DNA of 64,000 bases from JASLMY01 sp965226475 (GTDB lineage Bacteria > Pseudomonadota > Alphaproteobacteria > GCA-2731375). Position 1 is the stretch's first letter; each line of letters begins with the position of its first letter. This document shows positions 9,782 to 18,040 of the stretch, one piece after another. The DNA is taken from positions 186,001 to 250,000 of the forward strand of contig CBDDDJ010000005.1 of NCBI GenBank assembly GCA_965226475.1, in the 5' to 3' direction. Under the pieces are notes generated by a model. The model saw only the letters and a program-made list of their open reading frames with translations. It had not been told where the DNA came from and searched no databases. The position numbers and the translations under genes are program-made.

Positions 9782-10606
9782 GTGAGCCAGGGCTATCCCG
9801 ATTATGATTGTCTCGCCATGACGGCAACGGGCGCCGTCCTCGAGCTGACGCTGAATCGGCCCGAGCGGCGGAACGCGCTGACCCACGCCATGATGGAGGA
9901 GATGGGTGACGCCGTCCGCCGCGTCGGGCGAAACCCGACGGCCCGCGTGCTGGTGGTCCGGGGCGCCGGCGGTAATTTCTCCGCTGGCGGCGACATCGGC
10001 CTCATGACCGAGATGCCGCCGCCACCACCGGCCGGACAGGCCGATCCGTTGATCGGTCCCTATCGCTACCTGGGCGACGTGCTGGCGGCGCTCGACCGCT
10101 TGCCGCAGACCGTGATCGCCCTGGTCGAGGGCCTCGCCGTCGGCGGTGGCTTCGGCATCGCCTGCTGTGCCGACGTCGTCATCGCCGACGCCGGCGCCAC
10201 CTTCGGCATGCCGGAGCCGCGCTACGGCTTCATTCCCTCCCAGATCATTCCCTTCGTCGTCCGCCGGATCGGCGAGGGGCGCGCCCGGGAGATCGCGCTC
10301 ACCGGCGGGGTGATCGACGGCCGGGCGGCGGCCGAGGCGGGATTGGTGGGCCGGGTGGTCGAGGGCGAGACGGCCCTGCTGGCCGCGGCCGATGGCGTGG
10401 TCGCCGACGTGTTGCGTTGCGAACCGGGCGCCCTCGCCGAAGTGAAACGTCTGGTGCTGGACTGCGCCCGCCACGAGGAAGGCCGGGTCCTGGACGACGC
10501 GGCGGAGAGCCTGGTACGCCTGCTGCGCCGGGCCGAGGCGCGCGAGGGCATGGCCGCCTTCCAGGCCAAGCGACGGCCGGCTTGGGCCGAAGAGGGGTGG
10601 GAGTGA
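9782..10606 (+). CDS. Enoyl-CoA hydratase/isomerase family protein
   Basis: A 274-residue crotonase-fold protein. It shows LTLNRPERRNALTHAM, the oxyanion-hole segment GAGGNFSAGGDI, and a second motif VEGLAVGGGFGIACCADVVIA. It hydrates or isomerises enoyl-CoA esters. A GTG start at 9782 is chosen because homology begins there and GAGGGGGCGGC precedes it. The stop overlaps the next start (TGATG at 10604-10608), so it forms an operon with the acyl-CoA ligase. Confidence 0.92.
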   Translation: MSQGYPDYDCLAMTATGAVLELTLNRPERRNALTHAMMEEMGDAVRRVGRNPTARVLVVRGAGGNFSAGGDIGLMTEMPPPPPAGQADPLIGPYRYLGDVLAALDRLPQTVIALVEGLAVGGGFGIACCADVVIADAGATFGMPEPRYGFIPSQIIPFVVRRIGEGRAREIALTGGVIDGRAAAEAGLVGRVVEGETALLAAADGVVADVLRCEPGALAEVKRLVLDCARHEEGRVLDDAAESLVRLLRRAEAREGMAAFQAKRRPAWAEEGWE

Positions 10607-12261
10607 TGCCACCCGAATTGGGACATGTCCTGAGCGCGGAACGGATCGCCGAGATGAAGCAGGCGGGCCTCTGGCCCGACCGCCTTCTGATCGACGATCT
10701 GGCGGCCGGTCTGGCCCGTCATCGCGACAAGCTGGTGATCACGGACAACAATTCGATCACCGGGCGCCGGACCTCGTTTTCCTACCGCCAGTTCGACCGT
10801 ATCACCCGGCGCATCGCGCTCGGCCTGGTCGAACTCGGTGTCGGCAAGGGCGACGTGGTCTCCTGCCAGCTGCCAAACTGGTGGCAGATTGCCGCGATGA
10901 TCGTCGCCTGCTGCCGGATTGGCGCCATCATCAACAACCTGATGCCAATCTTCCGCGAGCGCGAGCTCGAATACATGCTGCGCTTCGCCGAGAGCAGGGT
11001 CGTGGTTGGTCCGGGCGTCTTTCGCGGCTTCGACCACGCGGCCATGCTTCGGGGCTTGAAGCCGGCGCTTCCCGATCTCGAACATGTCTTGATCGTCGGC
11101 GGGGAGGGGGAGGAAAGTTTCGAGAGCAAGCTGCTGGAGTCCCGCCACGAGGACGGGGCGGAGGCGGGCGCGATCCTCGGCGCGCGCCGGCCCGCCGCCG
11201 ACGACGTGATCCAACTGCAATACACCTCGGGCACGACCGGCGCGCCCAAGGGCGCGCTGCACACCTCCAACACGCTCTACGGCAACATCCTGCCGGTGAT
11301 CGAGGCGGTGGAGCTGGGAGCTGAGGAAGTGGTGCTGATGGCCTCGCCGATCGCCCACCAGACCGGCTTCCTCTATGGCGTGATGATGCCGGTGATCCTC
11401 GGCGGGCGCACCGTCTTGCAGGACATCTGGGAGCCGGAAATCGCCGCCCGGCTGATCCAGGACGAGGGCGTCACCTTCACCATGGGGGCCACGCCGTTCC
11501 TGGCCGACCTCTCGGGTCTCCAGACGCTCGGCCAGTACGACCTCTCCAGTCTGGAGCGCTTCGCCTCGGCCGGCGCGCCGATCCCCCGCGTCCTGGTGAA
11601 AAGGGCGACGGAACGCCTCGGCGCCCGCGTCGTGTCGGGCTGGGGAATGACGGAGAACGGCCTGGTGACGTCGGTCCGCCTGGATGATCCACCGGAAAAG
11701 ATTTTCCAGACCGACGGGCGCTGCATCAGGGGGATGGAGGTCCGCGTGGTGGACGACGACGGCCGCGACCGCGCGCCCGGGACCGAGGGCGAGCTGCTGT
11801 CGCGGGGCGCGGCCAACTTCGTCGGCTATATGAGGAAGCCGGAACTCAACGACATCGACCCGGACGGCTGGTTCGATACCGGCGACCGGGCGATCCTCGA
11901 CGAGGACGGCTATATCCGCATCAGCGGTCGCTCCAAGGACATCATCATCCGGGGCGGCGAGAACATCCCCGTCGTCGAGGTGGAGGAACTGCTCTACCGC
12001 CACCCCGGAATCGTCGACGCGCAGGTCGTCGCCATGCCGGATGAACGGCTGGGCGAGCGCGGCTGTGCCATCGTTACCGTGAAGCCGGGCGCCAATCTCA
12101 CCTTCGAGGCCATGGTCGAATATCTCCTGGAAGGCCGGCTGGCCAAGCAGTATCTGCCCGAACGGCTGGAGGTGATCGCCGAGATGCCGAGAACGCCCTC
12201 CGGCAAGATCCAAAAGTACAAGCTCCGCGAGATGGCGGCCGCCTGGCAGCTCCTCGGATGA
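10606..12261 (+). CDS. AMP-dependent acyl-CoA synthetase/ligase
   Basis: A 551-residue ANL-superfamily enzyme that activates a carboxylic acid to its CoA thioester via an acyl-adenylate. The P-loop YTSGTTGAPKG lies near residue 206, and GWGMTENG is the A5 motif. GYIRISGRSKDIIIRGGENI is the A8 hinge. The catalytic lysine is in PRTPSGKIQKYKLRE near the C-terminus. It overlaps the upstream hydratase by one base and the downstream thioesterase by four. The operon therefore encodes acid activation, hydration and thioester hydrolysis. Confidence 0.95.
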   Translation: MPPELGHVLSAERIAEMKQAGLWPDRLLIDDLAAGLARHRDKLVITDNNSITGRRTSFSYRQFDRITRRIALGLVELGVGKGDVVSCQLPNWWQIAAMIVACCRIGAIINNLMPIFRERELEYMLRFAESRVVVGPGVFRGFDHAAMLRGLKPALPDLEHVLIVGGEGEESFESKLLESRHEDGAEAGAILGARRPAADDVIQLQYTSGTTGAPKGALHTSNTLYGNILPVIEAVELGAEEVVLMASPIAHQTGFLYGVMMPVILGGRTVLQDIWEPEIAARLIQDEGVTFTMGATPFLADLSGLQTLGQYDLSSLERFASAGAPIPRVLVKRATERLGARVVSGWGMTENGLVTSVRLDDPPEKIFQTDGRCIRGMEVRVVDDDGRDRAPGTEGELLSRGAANFVGYMRKPELNDIDPDGWFDTGDRAILDEDGYIRISGRSKDIIIRGGENIPVVEVEELLYRHPGIVDAQVVAMPDERLGERGCAIVTVKPGANLTFEAMVEYLLEGRLAKQYLPERLEVIAEMPRTPSGKIQKYKLREMAAAWQLLG

Positions 12262-13049
12262 GCGGCGACGTGGCGCCGCTTCCGGGTTATACGATTTACG
12301 ACCCGATCGATCCCTTCGAGAATCGGTCCGGCCCCTTCCACTGGCGCGAATTGGAGGACGGGACCCACCATTTCATCGTCCGGGCCGAGGCGCGCCACTG
12401 CAACCGCCACGCCATCGTCCATGGTGGGCTGATGATGACCATGATCGACCTGGCGATGATCGTTGCCGCCAAGCGGGAATGGGAGGAACAGCTCGTCACC
12501 GTCTCCCTCAACAGCGAATTCATCGCCTCGGCCCGGGAGGGCGAGTTGATCGAGGCCCGGGGCGAGCTGGTGCACGGGGGCGGAAGCCTTGCTTTCGCGC
12601 GCGGCCGTGTCTTCGTCGGGGAGCGGACCTTGCTCGCCTCCAGCGCGGTTTTGAAGGCGATACGGTCCGCCTGGCGAAAATCCTACTGCCCGGCCACCAA
12701 CCCGTCGAGGCGCGCCGCCGAACCCGGGCGGTCGAAGCTGGCGAGGCAATCGAAGAGCTCGTCCGTGCGCTCGGCGAGAGTCGGCCGGACCAGCGAGTCG
12801 AACTTTACCCGGAGATCGTCCCAACTCATCGGATTGCCGGGATTGCCGAGGGCGAGTTCGGTCTCCTCGACCGCCTCGCCGCCGTCGGCGAAACACACGG
12901 TAACGCGGGCGGATCGCATGTCGCGTGTCTCGGCGACGCGGAGTTCCGTTTTGGCGATCAGATCGCGGATCCGCGCCTGTTTAAGGTTGCCCTCGGAAAA
13001 GTCGCTTTCCGTCGCCAGGTGCCCGGTGAGGCCGAGTGCCGCGCAATAG
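12258..13049 (+). CDS. Hotdog-fold (PaaI-like) thioesterase with a run-on C-terminal tail
   Basis: Residues 1-135 form a PaaI-type hotdog domain: HCNRHAIVHGGLMMTMIDLAM carries the HGG active-site motif, followed by VTVSLNSEFIASA and the closing strand LLASSAVLKAIR. Family members normally stop there. Here no stop codon occurs and the frame continues for about 125 more residues (arginine- and serine-rich, no domain) antisense to the 3' end of the PrpD-like gene. The original stop was probably lost, and the tail is unlikely to have evolved as protein. It overlaps the acyl-CoA ligase by ATGA. Confidence 0.8.
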   Translation: MSGDVAPLPGYTIYDPIDPFENRSGPFHWRELEDGTHHFIVRAEARHCNRHAIVHGGLMMTMIDLAMIVAAKREWEEQLVTVSLNSEFIASAREGELIEARGELVHGGGSLAFARGRVFVGERTLLASSAVLKAIRSAWRKSYCPATNPSRRAAEPGRSKLARQSKSSSVRSARVGRTSESNFTRRSSQLIGLPGLPRASSVSSTASPPSAKHTVTRADRMSRVSATRSSVLAIRSRIRACLRLPSEKSLSVARCPVRPSAAQ

Positions 13050-14020
13050 GCCGTGGAGAACTTGCCCTCGAGCGGCGTGGTCGGCGCCGGCTTGCCAGCG
13101 AGCAGGCCGCAGGCCGGGTTGACGTCGACGGCGATCGCCTCGACGGCGCGCGCCTCGACCTCGCCGGCGAGGCGCCGGGCCGCGTCGATCACCGGATGGG
13201 TCAGCAGGCAGGAGGCATAGGGCTTGAAGGTGTTGCGCAGGATCTCCCAGCCCTCGTCGAAATCGGGTTCGCGGATTGCCAGGGCGGCGTCCTGCACCAT
13301 GGCCGCGACCATGCCGCCCTCGGCCTCCAGTAGATCCGGGTTGGCGACGAAGCCCTCGGCCGCCAGCTCGGCCGCCAGGATTCCGTTGAAAGCCGCCTTG
13401 CCGGCGTGGAACGGCTTCGACATGGTGCCGAAGGAGGCGGTGATGCCGCCGGTCTGCGTCGCCGCCGCGCCGAGCGCGTTGGCGGTTGTTTCTTCGTCCA
13501 GTTCCAGCAGCACCGCCGCCGCCGCCGCCGCGCCCAGGCAGCCGAAGACGCCGGTCGAATGCCAGCCCCGACGGTTCAACGCATCGCCGATGCCCCAACC
13601 GATCCGCGCTCCCGTCTCGAAGCCGGCGACGAAGGCCTGCAGAATCCGTGTTTCGTCGCGCCCGAGGTGGGTGCCCAGCGCCAGCGCCGCGGCCCAGGTC
13701 GGTCCGCTCATATGCGCCACCGCGCCGACGTGGGTGTCGTCGTAATCCAGGCAGTGGGCCATGGTGCCGTTGACCAGGGCCGCCGGCGCCGGCGCCATCC
13801 GGCCGCCGAGCAGCATCCGCCCCCGGCCTTGGCCGCCCCAGCCCGCGACGACGCGGCGGGTCGCGGTCTGCGCCACTTCCCCGCGCGCGCCGATCGCCAC
13901 GCCGCACCAGTCGACCAGGCACCTCCGGGCCGCGTCCAGCACGTCGGGCGGCAAATTCATGCCCGGCGCGCGGGTGATGAAGCGGACGGTTGCGGCCATG
14001 TTGGGGGCGAGCGTAGGCAT
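12683..14020 (-). CDS. MmgE/PrpD family protein
   Basis: A 445-residue member of the 2-methylcitrate dehydratase/cis-aconitate decarboxylase family. It shows CLVDWCGVAIGARG, LVNGTMAHCLDYDDTH (the conserved DxDD segment), HSTGVFGCLGAAAAAA and KPFHAGKAAFNGILAAELA. The substrate may be another tricarboxylate-like acid. The ATG at 14020 has AAGGGAGAC upstream and is where family homology begins. It is convergent with the thioesterase and divergent from the aminotransferase. Confidence 0.92.
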   Translation of the reverse strand: MPTLAPNMAATVRFITRAPGMNLPPDVLDAARRCLVDWCGVAIGARGEVAQTATRRVVAGWGGQGRGRMLLGGRMAPAPAALVNGTMAHCLDYDDTHVGAVAHMSGPTWAAALALGTHLGRDETRILQAFVAGFETGARIGWGIGDALNRRGWHSTGVFGCLGAAAAAAVLLELDEETTANALGAAATQTGGITASFGTMSKPFHAGKAAFNGILAAELAAEGFVANPDLLEAEGGMVAAMVQDAALAIREPDFDEGWEILRNTFKPYASCLLTHPVIDAARRLAGEVEARAVEAIAVDVNPACGLLAGKPAPTTPLEGKFSTAYCAALGLTGHLATESDFSEGNLKQARIRDLIAKTELRVAETRDMRSARVTVCFADGGEAVEETELALGNPGNPMSWDDLRVKFDSLVRPTLAERTDELFDCLASFDRPGSAARLDGLVAGQ

Positions 14021-14119
14021 CGGGGCGTCTCCCTTGGCGGTGATGGGAGCGGAGAGTATAGCGCTCGCCGTGCCGTCGGGTACCATGCCGCCCGCCGCAA
14101 GCGGCGAGGGAGGGGCGAG

Positions 14120-15301
14120 ATGCGACGATCGAGACTGCCGGCGGGTGGCGCCAAGGTCTTCCAAACGATCCGCGCCCGCCGCGCCGAGGCGGAGGGCAAG
14201 GGGATGCGGCTCCTCGACCTTTCGATCGGGGAGCCGAGGGGCCCCGCGCTCATGAGCGCGCGCCGCGCGGCGGCCGAGGCCGTGATGAGCGACGAGGAGG
14301 CGATGCACGCCTATCAATACAACGCCACGCCGGCGGTGCCCGATTTCGCCCGCCGCTTCGTCGCCGCCCACCTGCCCGGTGAACCGCCCGCCGGCGAGGT
14401 CGCCTACCTGCCGATCCCGGGCATCAAGCCGATCCTGGGGCTCTTGCCACTGGCCTGCGGCTGCGCCGCCCGGCCGCTCGAGGTGCTGACCACGACCCGG
14501 CCCGGCTATCCGATCCCGGCCGACTGGTGCGCCTACCACCCCGAGGTCGCCCACGCGGCAATGCCGCTCGTCACCGCCAACGCCTTCCGCTTCGCGGCCG
14601 ACGACGTGCCGGCGAGCGCCGGCCTCGTGATGATGAACTACCCCCACAACCCCTCGGGCCAGATCGCGACGGCCGAGTGGTTGGAGGCACTTTGCCGTCA
14701 TTGCGCGGCGAACGATATCCGCCTCTTCAACGATGCCGCCTATATCTGCCTCGCCCACGGCGAGGAGAGCGTGGCGCTGGCCCAGATCGCGCCCGACCAC
14801 CCCGAACTCTCCTGGGCCGAGGCCTACACCGCCGCCAAGCTGATCGGCAACGGCACCGGTTGGCATGTGGGGGCGTTGGTCGGCTCCCCCGATTTCATCG
14901 CCGACATCGCCGAAGTGAAGGGCAAGACCGACGCCGGCCTGGTGGCGCCGATGGCGGCGGGCGTCGTCGCCGCGCTGGAGGAAGACCAGGCCGGAATCGC
15001 CGAATACCGCGCAACCTATCGGCGCCGCCTGAAGGTGCTCTCGCGCCTGTTGACCGATTGCGGCATGCGCCTGGCGATCCGGCCCCGCGCCGGCTTCTAT
15101 ACCCTTTGGGAGACGCCGACACATGCCTTCGGACGCGAAATCGCCGGCGCGGAGGACTTCAACCTGGCGATGATCGAGGAGACCGGCGTCGTCGGCGTAA
15201 ACTTCGCGTCCTGGCTCCGCTACGCCGTCTGCGCCGACGTCGAGGCGATGGCGGACGACCTCGGGGCGGCATTCCGTCGGGCCGAGGTATCATACGATTG
15301 A
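14120..15301 (+). CDS. Pyridoxal-phosphate aminotransferase, class I/II
   Basis: A 393-residue fold-type I aminotransferase related to LL-diaminopimelate/aspartate aminotransferases. It has SIGEPRGPA near the start, the substrate-binding MNYPHNPSGQIAT (the NPxG motif) and FNDAAYICLAH (D and Y that contact PLP). The Schiff-base lysine lies in AYTAAKLIGNGTGWHVG near residue 240. The ATG at 14120 follows GAGGGAGGGGCGAG. The last 76 bp are duplicated just downstream. Confidence 0.88.
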   Translation: MRRSRLPAGGAKVFQTIRARRAEAEGKGMRLLDLSIGEPRGPALMSARRAAAEAVMSDEEAMHAYQYNATPAVPDFARRFVAAHLPGEPPAGEVAYLPIPGIKPILGLLPLACGCAARPLEVLTTTRPGYPIPADWCAYHPEVAHAAMPLVTANAFRFAADDVPASAGLVMMNYPHNPSGQIATAEWLEALCRHCAANDIRLFNDAAYICLAHGEESVALAQIAPDHPELSWAEAYTAAKLIGNGTGWHVGALVGSPDFIADIAEVKGKTDAGLVAPMAAGVVAALEEDQAGIAEYRATYRRRLKVLSRLLTDCGMRLAIRPRAGFYTLWETPTHAFGREIAGAEDFNLAMIEETGVVGVNFASWLRYAVCADVEAMADDLGAAFRRAEVSYD

Positions 15302-15389
15302 GCGCCGCTTTTCGCGCCGACGTCGAGGTGATGGCGAGCGACCTCGGAGCGGCTTTCCGGCGAGCGGAGGTATCGTACGATCGAGCGCC
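15231..15389 (+). repeat. Tandem duplication of the aminotransferase 3' end
   Basis: The segment 15231-15306 (last 23 codons plus stop) is repeated at 15314-15389 with 66 of 76 bases identical. The second copy encodes RADVEVMASDLGAAFRRAEVSYD in another frame and lacks the stop. Changes are spread along the unit, so the duplication is not very recent. It ends 87 bp before the left attachment site of the integrated element. Confidence 0.85.
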
Positions 15390-15475
15390 AGCCCGGCCGG
15401 GCTGGCGGATGGGGTGTCCGCCCACGAATCGCCGCTAACCTTCGTCAGCCTTGCGTTTCAGGATGCCAGGTAGGG

Positions 15476-15498
15476 CTTGCCCATCATTTTGCCCATCA
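15476..15498. other. attL, left attachment-site repeat
   Basis: A 23-bp sequence (CTTGCCCATC...TTGCCCATCA) identical to 26140-26162. It contains an internal near-repeat of TGCCCATCA. The right copy lies 5 bp upstream of the integrase start, the normal place for attR in tyrosine-recombinase islands. Confidence 0.8.
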
Positions 15499-15521
15499 TC
15501 GGCCACCGGGTCAGAGTACAG

Positions 15522-15550
15522 GGGGGGGGCCGCATTTTGCGGCCCCCCCC
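15522..15550. terminator. Strong GC hairpin just inside attL
   Basis: Perfect 13-bp stem (G8-CCGCA with TGCGG-C8) and a 3-base loop, followed on the plus strand by TTCGTG. It could end rightward transcription from the aminotransferase or insulate the element's end. The U-tract is weak. Confidence 0.5.
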
Positions 15551-15586
15551 TTCGTGTGCCGCCAGGGCAAATCTCGCCGACCTCAG

Positions 15587-15607
15587 CCGCGCCGGCCGAA
15601 TTCTATG
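15587..15607. repeat. Left copy of the 21-bp repeat bounding the cargo genes
   Basis: It matches 16978-16998 at 20 of 21 positions (core GGCCGAATTCTATG). The right copy covers the last codons and stop of the portal gene. The AT-rich cargo lies exactly between the two. Confidence 0.8.
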
Positions 15608-15684
15608 GGGACTTATAAAGAAAGCTAGACAAGATCCTGCAGCGCAAATCTACGCGCTGGATTATCGATCATTGATTGAATCTC

Positions 15685-16272
15685 CTATTTGCTCGAAATC
15701 TTTTCAAAAAGATCGGGCCAGTCCGGGAGGAGGGCTAGTTCAACCAGAAGCAAAGGTAAACAGGTCCATTTTGCTATATCAGATGCTGTTTTTGATCCAC
15801 TATTTATGGCTTCTACGGCTTGCACCCGTGCCGCCTCAGGAAAAAGAAATCCTAGCGCTTGGTATACCGCGAGTCTGTCGTTGCCGGCCATAAGGTCAGC
15901 AATGCCATAATTTTCCGTCGAACGAGGCCCCAGCAACCCTTCGAGCAAACCCAGCACCTCCTCTTGAGTGTTGGTTTGCTCGAACTTTTTCTCACAAATA
16001 TGCACCAGTTCCTTACAACAAATGACCCTCTGCCATTCAACGCTAACATTGCAACTAAAAATTATCAGGGTTGTGAAGTGGGGTTCGCCATACACTTTCG
16101 CCCGTGTAGTGTACTGATAATAAACGCCAAGTAATTGTTTTGGGTCCGTATTCTCCGGCACAAGGATAATATTACCTTGATGCCCGTTCTCGGTGATGAT
16201 GTTGACCACGTCAGACACCTCGATTGGCATGGAATCGATATTTGATGTGCCGTCGATGATCTTTTTCAACAT
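15685..16272 (-). CDS. Uncharacterised protein, possible degenerate ImmA/IrrE-like fold (cargo)
   Basis: A 195-residue protein with clearly lower GC and different codon use from its surroundings. I recognise no domain with certainty. Near residue 85 the segment VICCKELVHICEKKF resembles the HExxH helix of ImmA/IrrE-type metallopeptidases with the first His replaced by Lys (KELxH). The C-terminal part (ALGFLFPEAARVQAVEAI...ASDIAKWTCLPLLLVELAL) resembles the helical end of that group. If so, the peptidase activity may be lost. It follows a 75-residue gene with a 71-bp gap and is probably co-transcribed with it. As satellite cargo it could act in inter-element conflict; this is inference. Confidence 0.6.
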   Translation of the reverse strand: MLKKIIDGTSNIDSMPIEVSDVVNIITENGHQGNIILVPENTDPKQLLGVYYQYTTRAKVYGEPHFTTLIIFSCNVSVEWQRVICCKELVHICEKKFEQTNTQEEVLGLLEGLLGPRSTENYGIADLMAGNDRLAVYQALGFLFPEAARVQAVEAINSGSKTASDIAKWTCLPLLLVELALLPDWPDLFEKISSK

Positions 16273-16343
16273 GTTCCTAATATTTTAAAATCAGGCCCAA
16301 GAAGATTCTTGGGCCTGGTGTCGATTTATATGCGAATCCTGCT

Positions 16344-16571
16344 TTACCCGGAGGGGTTAAAATCCTCGAGTTGTACCTTTCTCTGTCCGGTGGTGGGCGG
16401 ATTATGAGACATTTCCCTAGACAACACGGAGCGAATTGCATCTGCTGCTGCGTCACTTAGGTGGTTTGCTGTCAGCCCACGGTCCGTCCCGGGGAAAAAC
16501 TTGATGTTTACAAGCTCCCTTCCTTCTTCAAATAGAAGCGAATGGAGCGTACCTTCCTTGCTCGCATTCAT
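16344..16571 (-). CDS. Uncharacterised 75-residue protein (cargo)
   Basis: A small protein with a compact predicted alpha/beta core (SLLFEEGRELVNIKFFPGTDRGLT, then an alpha-helical ANHLSDAAADAIRSVLSRE) and a disordered tail. It is not recognised. It lies immediately upstream of the KELxH protein on the same strand and shares its lower GC, so the two probably form one unit, perhaps a regulator and effector or a partner pair. Confidence 0.55.
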   Translation of the reverse strand: MNASKEGTLHSLLFEEGRELVNIKFFPGTDRGLTANHLSDAAADAIRSVLSREMSHNPPTTGQRKVQLEDFNPSG

Positions 16572-16900
16572 TGTCTTAGCTCCCGTGGATCTCCGCCTTT
16601 GCGGCGTTGTCAGATATTAGACACACGTTACCCCGGAACTCTATCCTGGCAGTCAACGTCCGTCAATGGCCGGATTTCAGCCCGCTATAGCGCAACCTCT
16701 TCCCGACCATCCCGGCAACGACCGATTGCGTTTGGTCGATCGTGTCAGCAGGGCGGTCATTATGTCGCCCAGAGAACTCGTTGATGTAGCGGCCAAGTGC
16801 CTCTCGCTCATGTGGCTGTTGTAATTCCGCTCCGTCAAGCTTTCTTTGTAAGCCCCATTCTATGCACGACGAAGGCCGCGAGAATCGCCGTTAGGGGAGG
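16572..16900. other. No gene seen; upstream region of the cargo pair
   Basis: About 330 bp with stops in all frames and no convincing ribosome site. It must hold the promoter of the leftward cargo genes, but I see no strong -35/-10 pair. Confidence 0.5.
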
Positions 16901-16942
16901 CGAAAATAGAAGCGGCCCGGAATCGGGGGAAACCGGGCCGCT
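16901..16942 (-). terminator. Terminator after the satellite head-gene operon
   Basis: Perfect 10-bp stem AGCGGCCCGG (16911-16920) with CCGGGCCGCT (16933-16942). Read on the minus strand it is followed by TCTATTTTCG. It lies about 50 bp after the portal stop, so it ends the leftward capsid operon and separates it from the cargo. Confidence 0.75.
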
Positions 16943-16977
16943 CTATCCAGCCGACGAGGGGTGAGCATCACTTCCCC

Positions 16978-16998
16978 CCGCGCTGGCCGAATTCTATG
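16978..16998. repeat. Right copy of the 21-bp repeat bounding the cargo genes
   Basis: 20 of 21 positions match 15587-15607. It overlaps the portal stop codon (16994-16996). Confidence 0.8.
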
Positions 16999-18040
16999 CA
17001 GCGTCGACCATCAACCCGCTGAGGCCCGCCGCCTTGCCCGGGTCCATGCCGGCACCGACCATGCTTTGAAATGCCCTCGCCCGGCCGGCGATGTCGGAGG
17101 CCCGCAGTTCGTCCCACTCCAGCGCGATATCGCCCTCCAGCTTCGCCGCCAGCTCCGCGACCACCAGCCTGCCGAGAGGCGCCACGGTCGCAAACAAAAG
17201 CTGACGCCACGCTTCTCGGCCGGCGGTTCCGTTCGGGTTGCTGCTGAACAAAACCGGCGGAACGCCACACGCGGCCAGGACCTCGCGGGTGGCGATCTCA
17301 TGCAACGCCACCAACGCGGCCGGGGGATCGGCGCCGATTCGCCGGGCGATCCAGCCATCGTTGGCGCCGGCCGCGCCTGGCGCCATCGATTGCTGAGTTT
17401 CAACCGTGGCCAGTTGCCCCTTGAGCTTTTTAAGATCGCCCTTGAGCAATTCGATCGTCGGATCATCGCCCGGCACCGGCAATGGAAGCAGGGAGCCGCG
17501 CGGGCCGCTCGATTCGTCCGCCAGGGCGGCAGCGGTTTCAGCCGAAAGCCTTCCGGCCATCCGCGCGACTTGAAGGGGGCCCACGCCGCGCCAGGGCGTT
17601 TCGGGATCGGTCGCATAGGTGAGATGAACCACCCCGGACGCCGGTAGATCGGTGAAGGTGATTAGCTCGCCCGGGCCGGTCGCCGTCACCCGGTAGGTCC
17701 ATTGGTCCGGGTCGGCGCCGCCGTAAACATCGTGGGAGCTCGCCGGCAGGAGCTTCACTTTGCCGTCGACCACCACGATAACAAACACGATTTCGCCTCG
17801 GCGAATCAGGGAACGCCCGATCAGCGTCATGCAAGCGGGGCTCAGGGCGTCCCGCATGGCATCCGGGGCTTCGACCTGGGCCGCCGCGAACGCGCGCCCC
17901 ACGACGCCCGTGGCGGCCTCCAACGCGCTTGAAGCGGTCGAGGTGATCGCCTGCCCGCTCGCCTGCCCGGCCAGGACCTCGATCAAGGCGGAGGTATAGC
18001 TGCTGTCCGCGCGCTCCTCGCGCTGCCATGGCCACTTCAT
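16994..18040 (-). CDS. HK97-type phage portal protein
   Basis: A 348-residue portal: SALIEVLAGQASGQ at the N-terminus, then PWRGVGPLQVARMAG and the C-terminal segment ALHEIATREVLAACGVPPVLFSSNPNGTAGREAWRQ typical of dodecameric HK97-like portals through which DNA is packaged. I chose the ATG at 18040, which overlaps the upstream gene's stop (ATGA), over a start 21 bp upstream. It is the last gene of the head operon, whereas in tailed phages the portal usually directly follows terminase. Confidence 0.88.
   Translation of the reverse strand: MKWPWQREERADSSYTSALIEVLAGQASGQAITSTASSALEAATGVVGRAFAAAQVEAPDAMRDALSPACMTLIGRSLIRRGEIVFVIVVVDGKVKLLPASSHDVYGGADPDQWTYRVTATGPGELITFTDLPASGVVHLTYATDPETPWRGVGPLQVARMAGRLSAETAAALADESSGPRGSLLPLPVPGDDPTIELLKGDLKKLKGQLATVETQQSMAPGAAGANDGWIARRIGADPPAALVALHEIATREVLAACGVPPVLFSSNPNGTAGREAWRQLLFATVAPLGRLVVAELAAKLEGDIALEWDELRASDIAGRARAFQSMVGAGMDPGKAAGLSGLMVDAA

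Noticed and set aside
13406..14119. A long upstream extension of the aminotransferase frame
   Set aside because: It is antisense to the PrpD-like gene. Homology and the ribosome site start at 14120.
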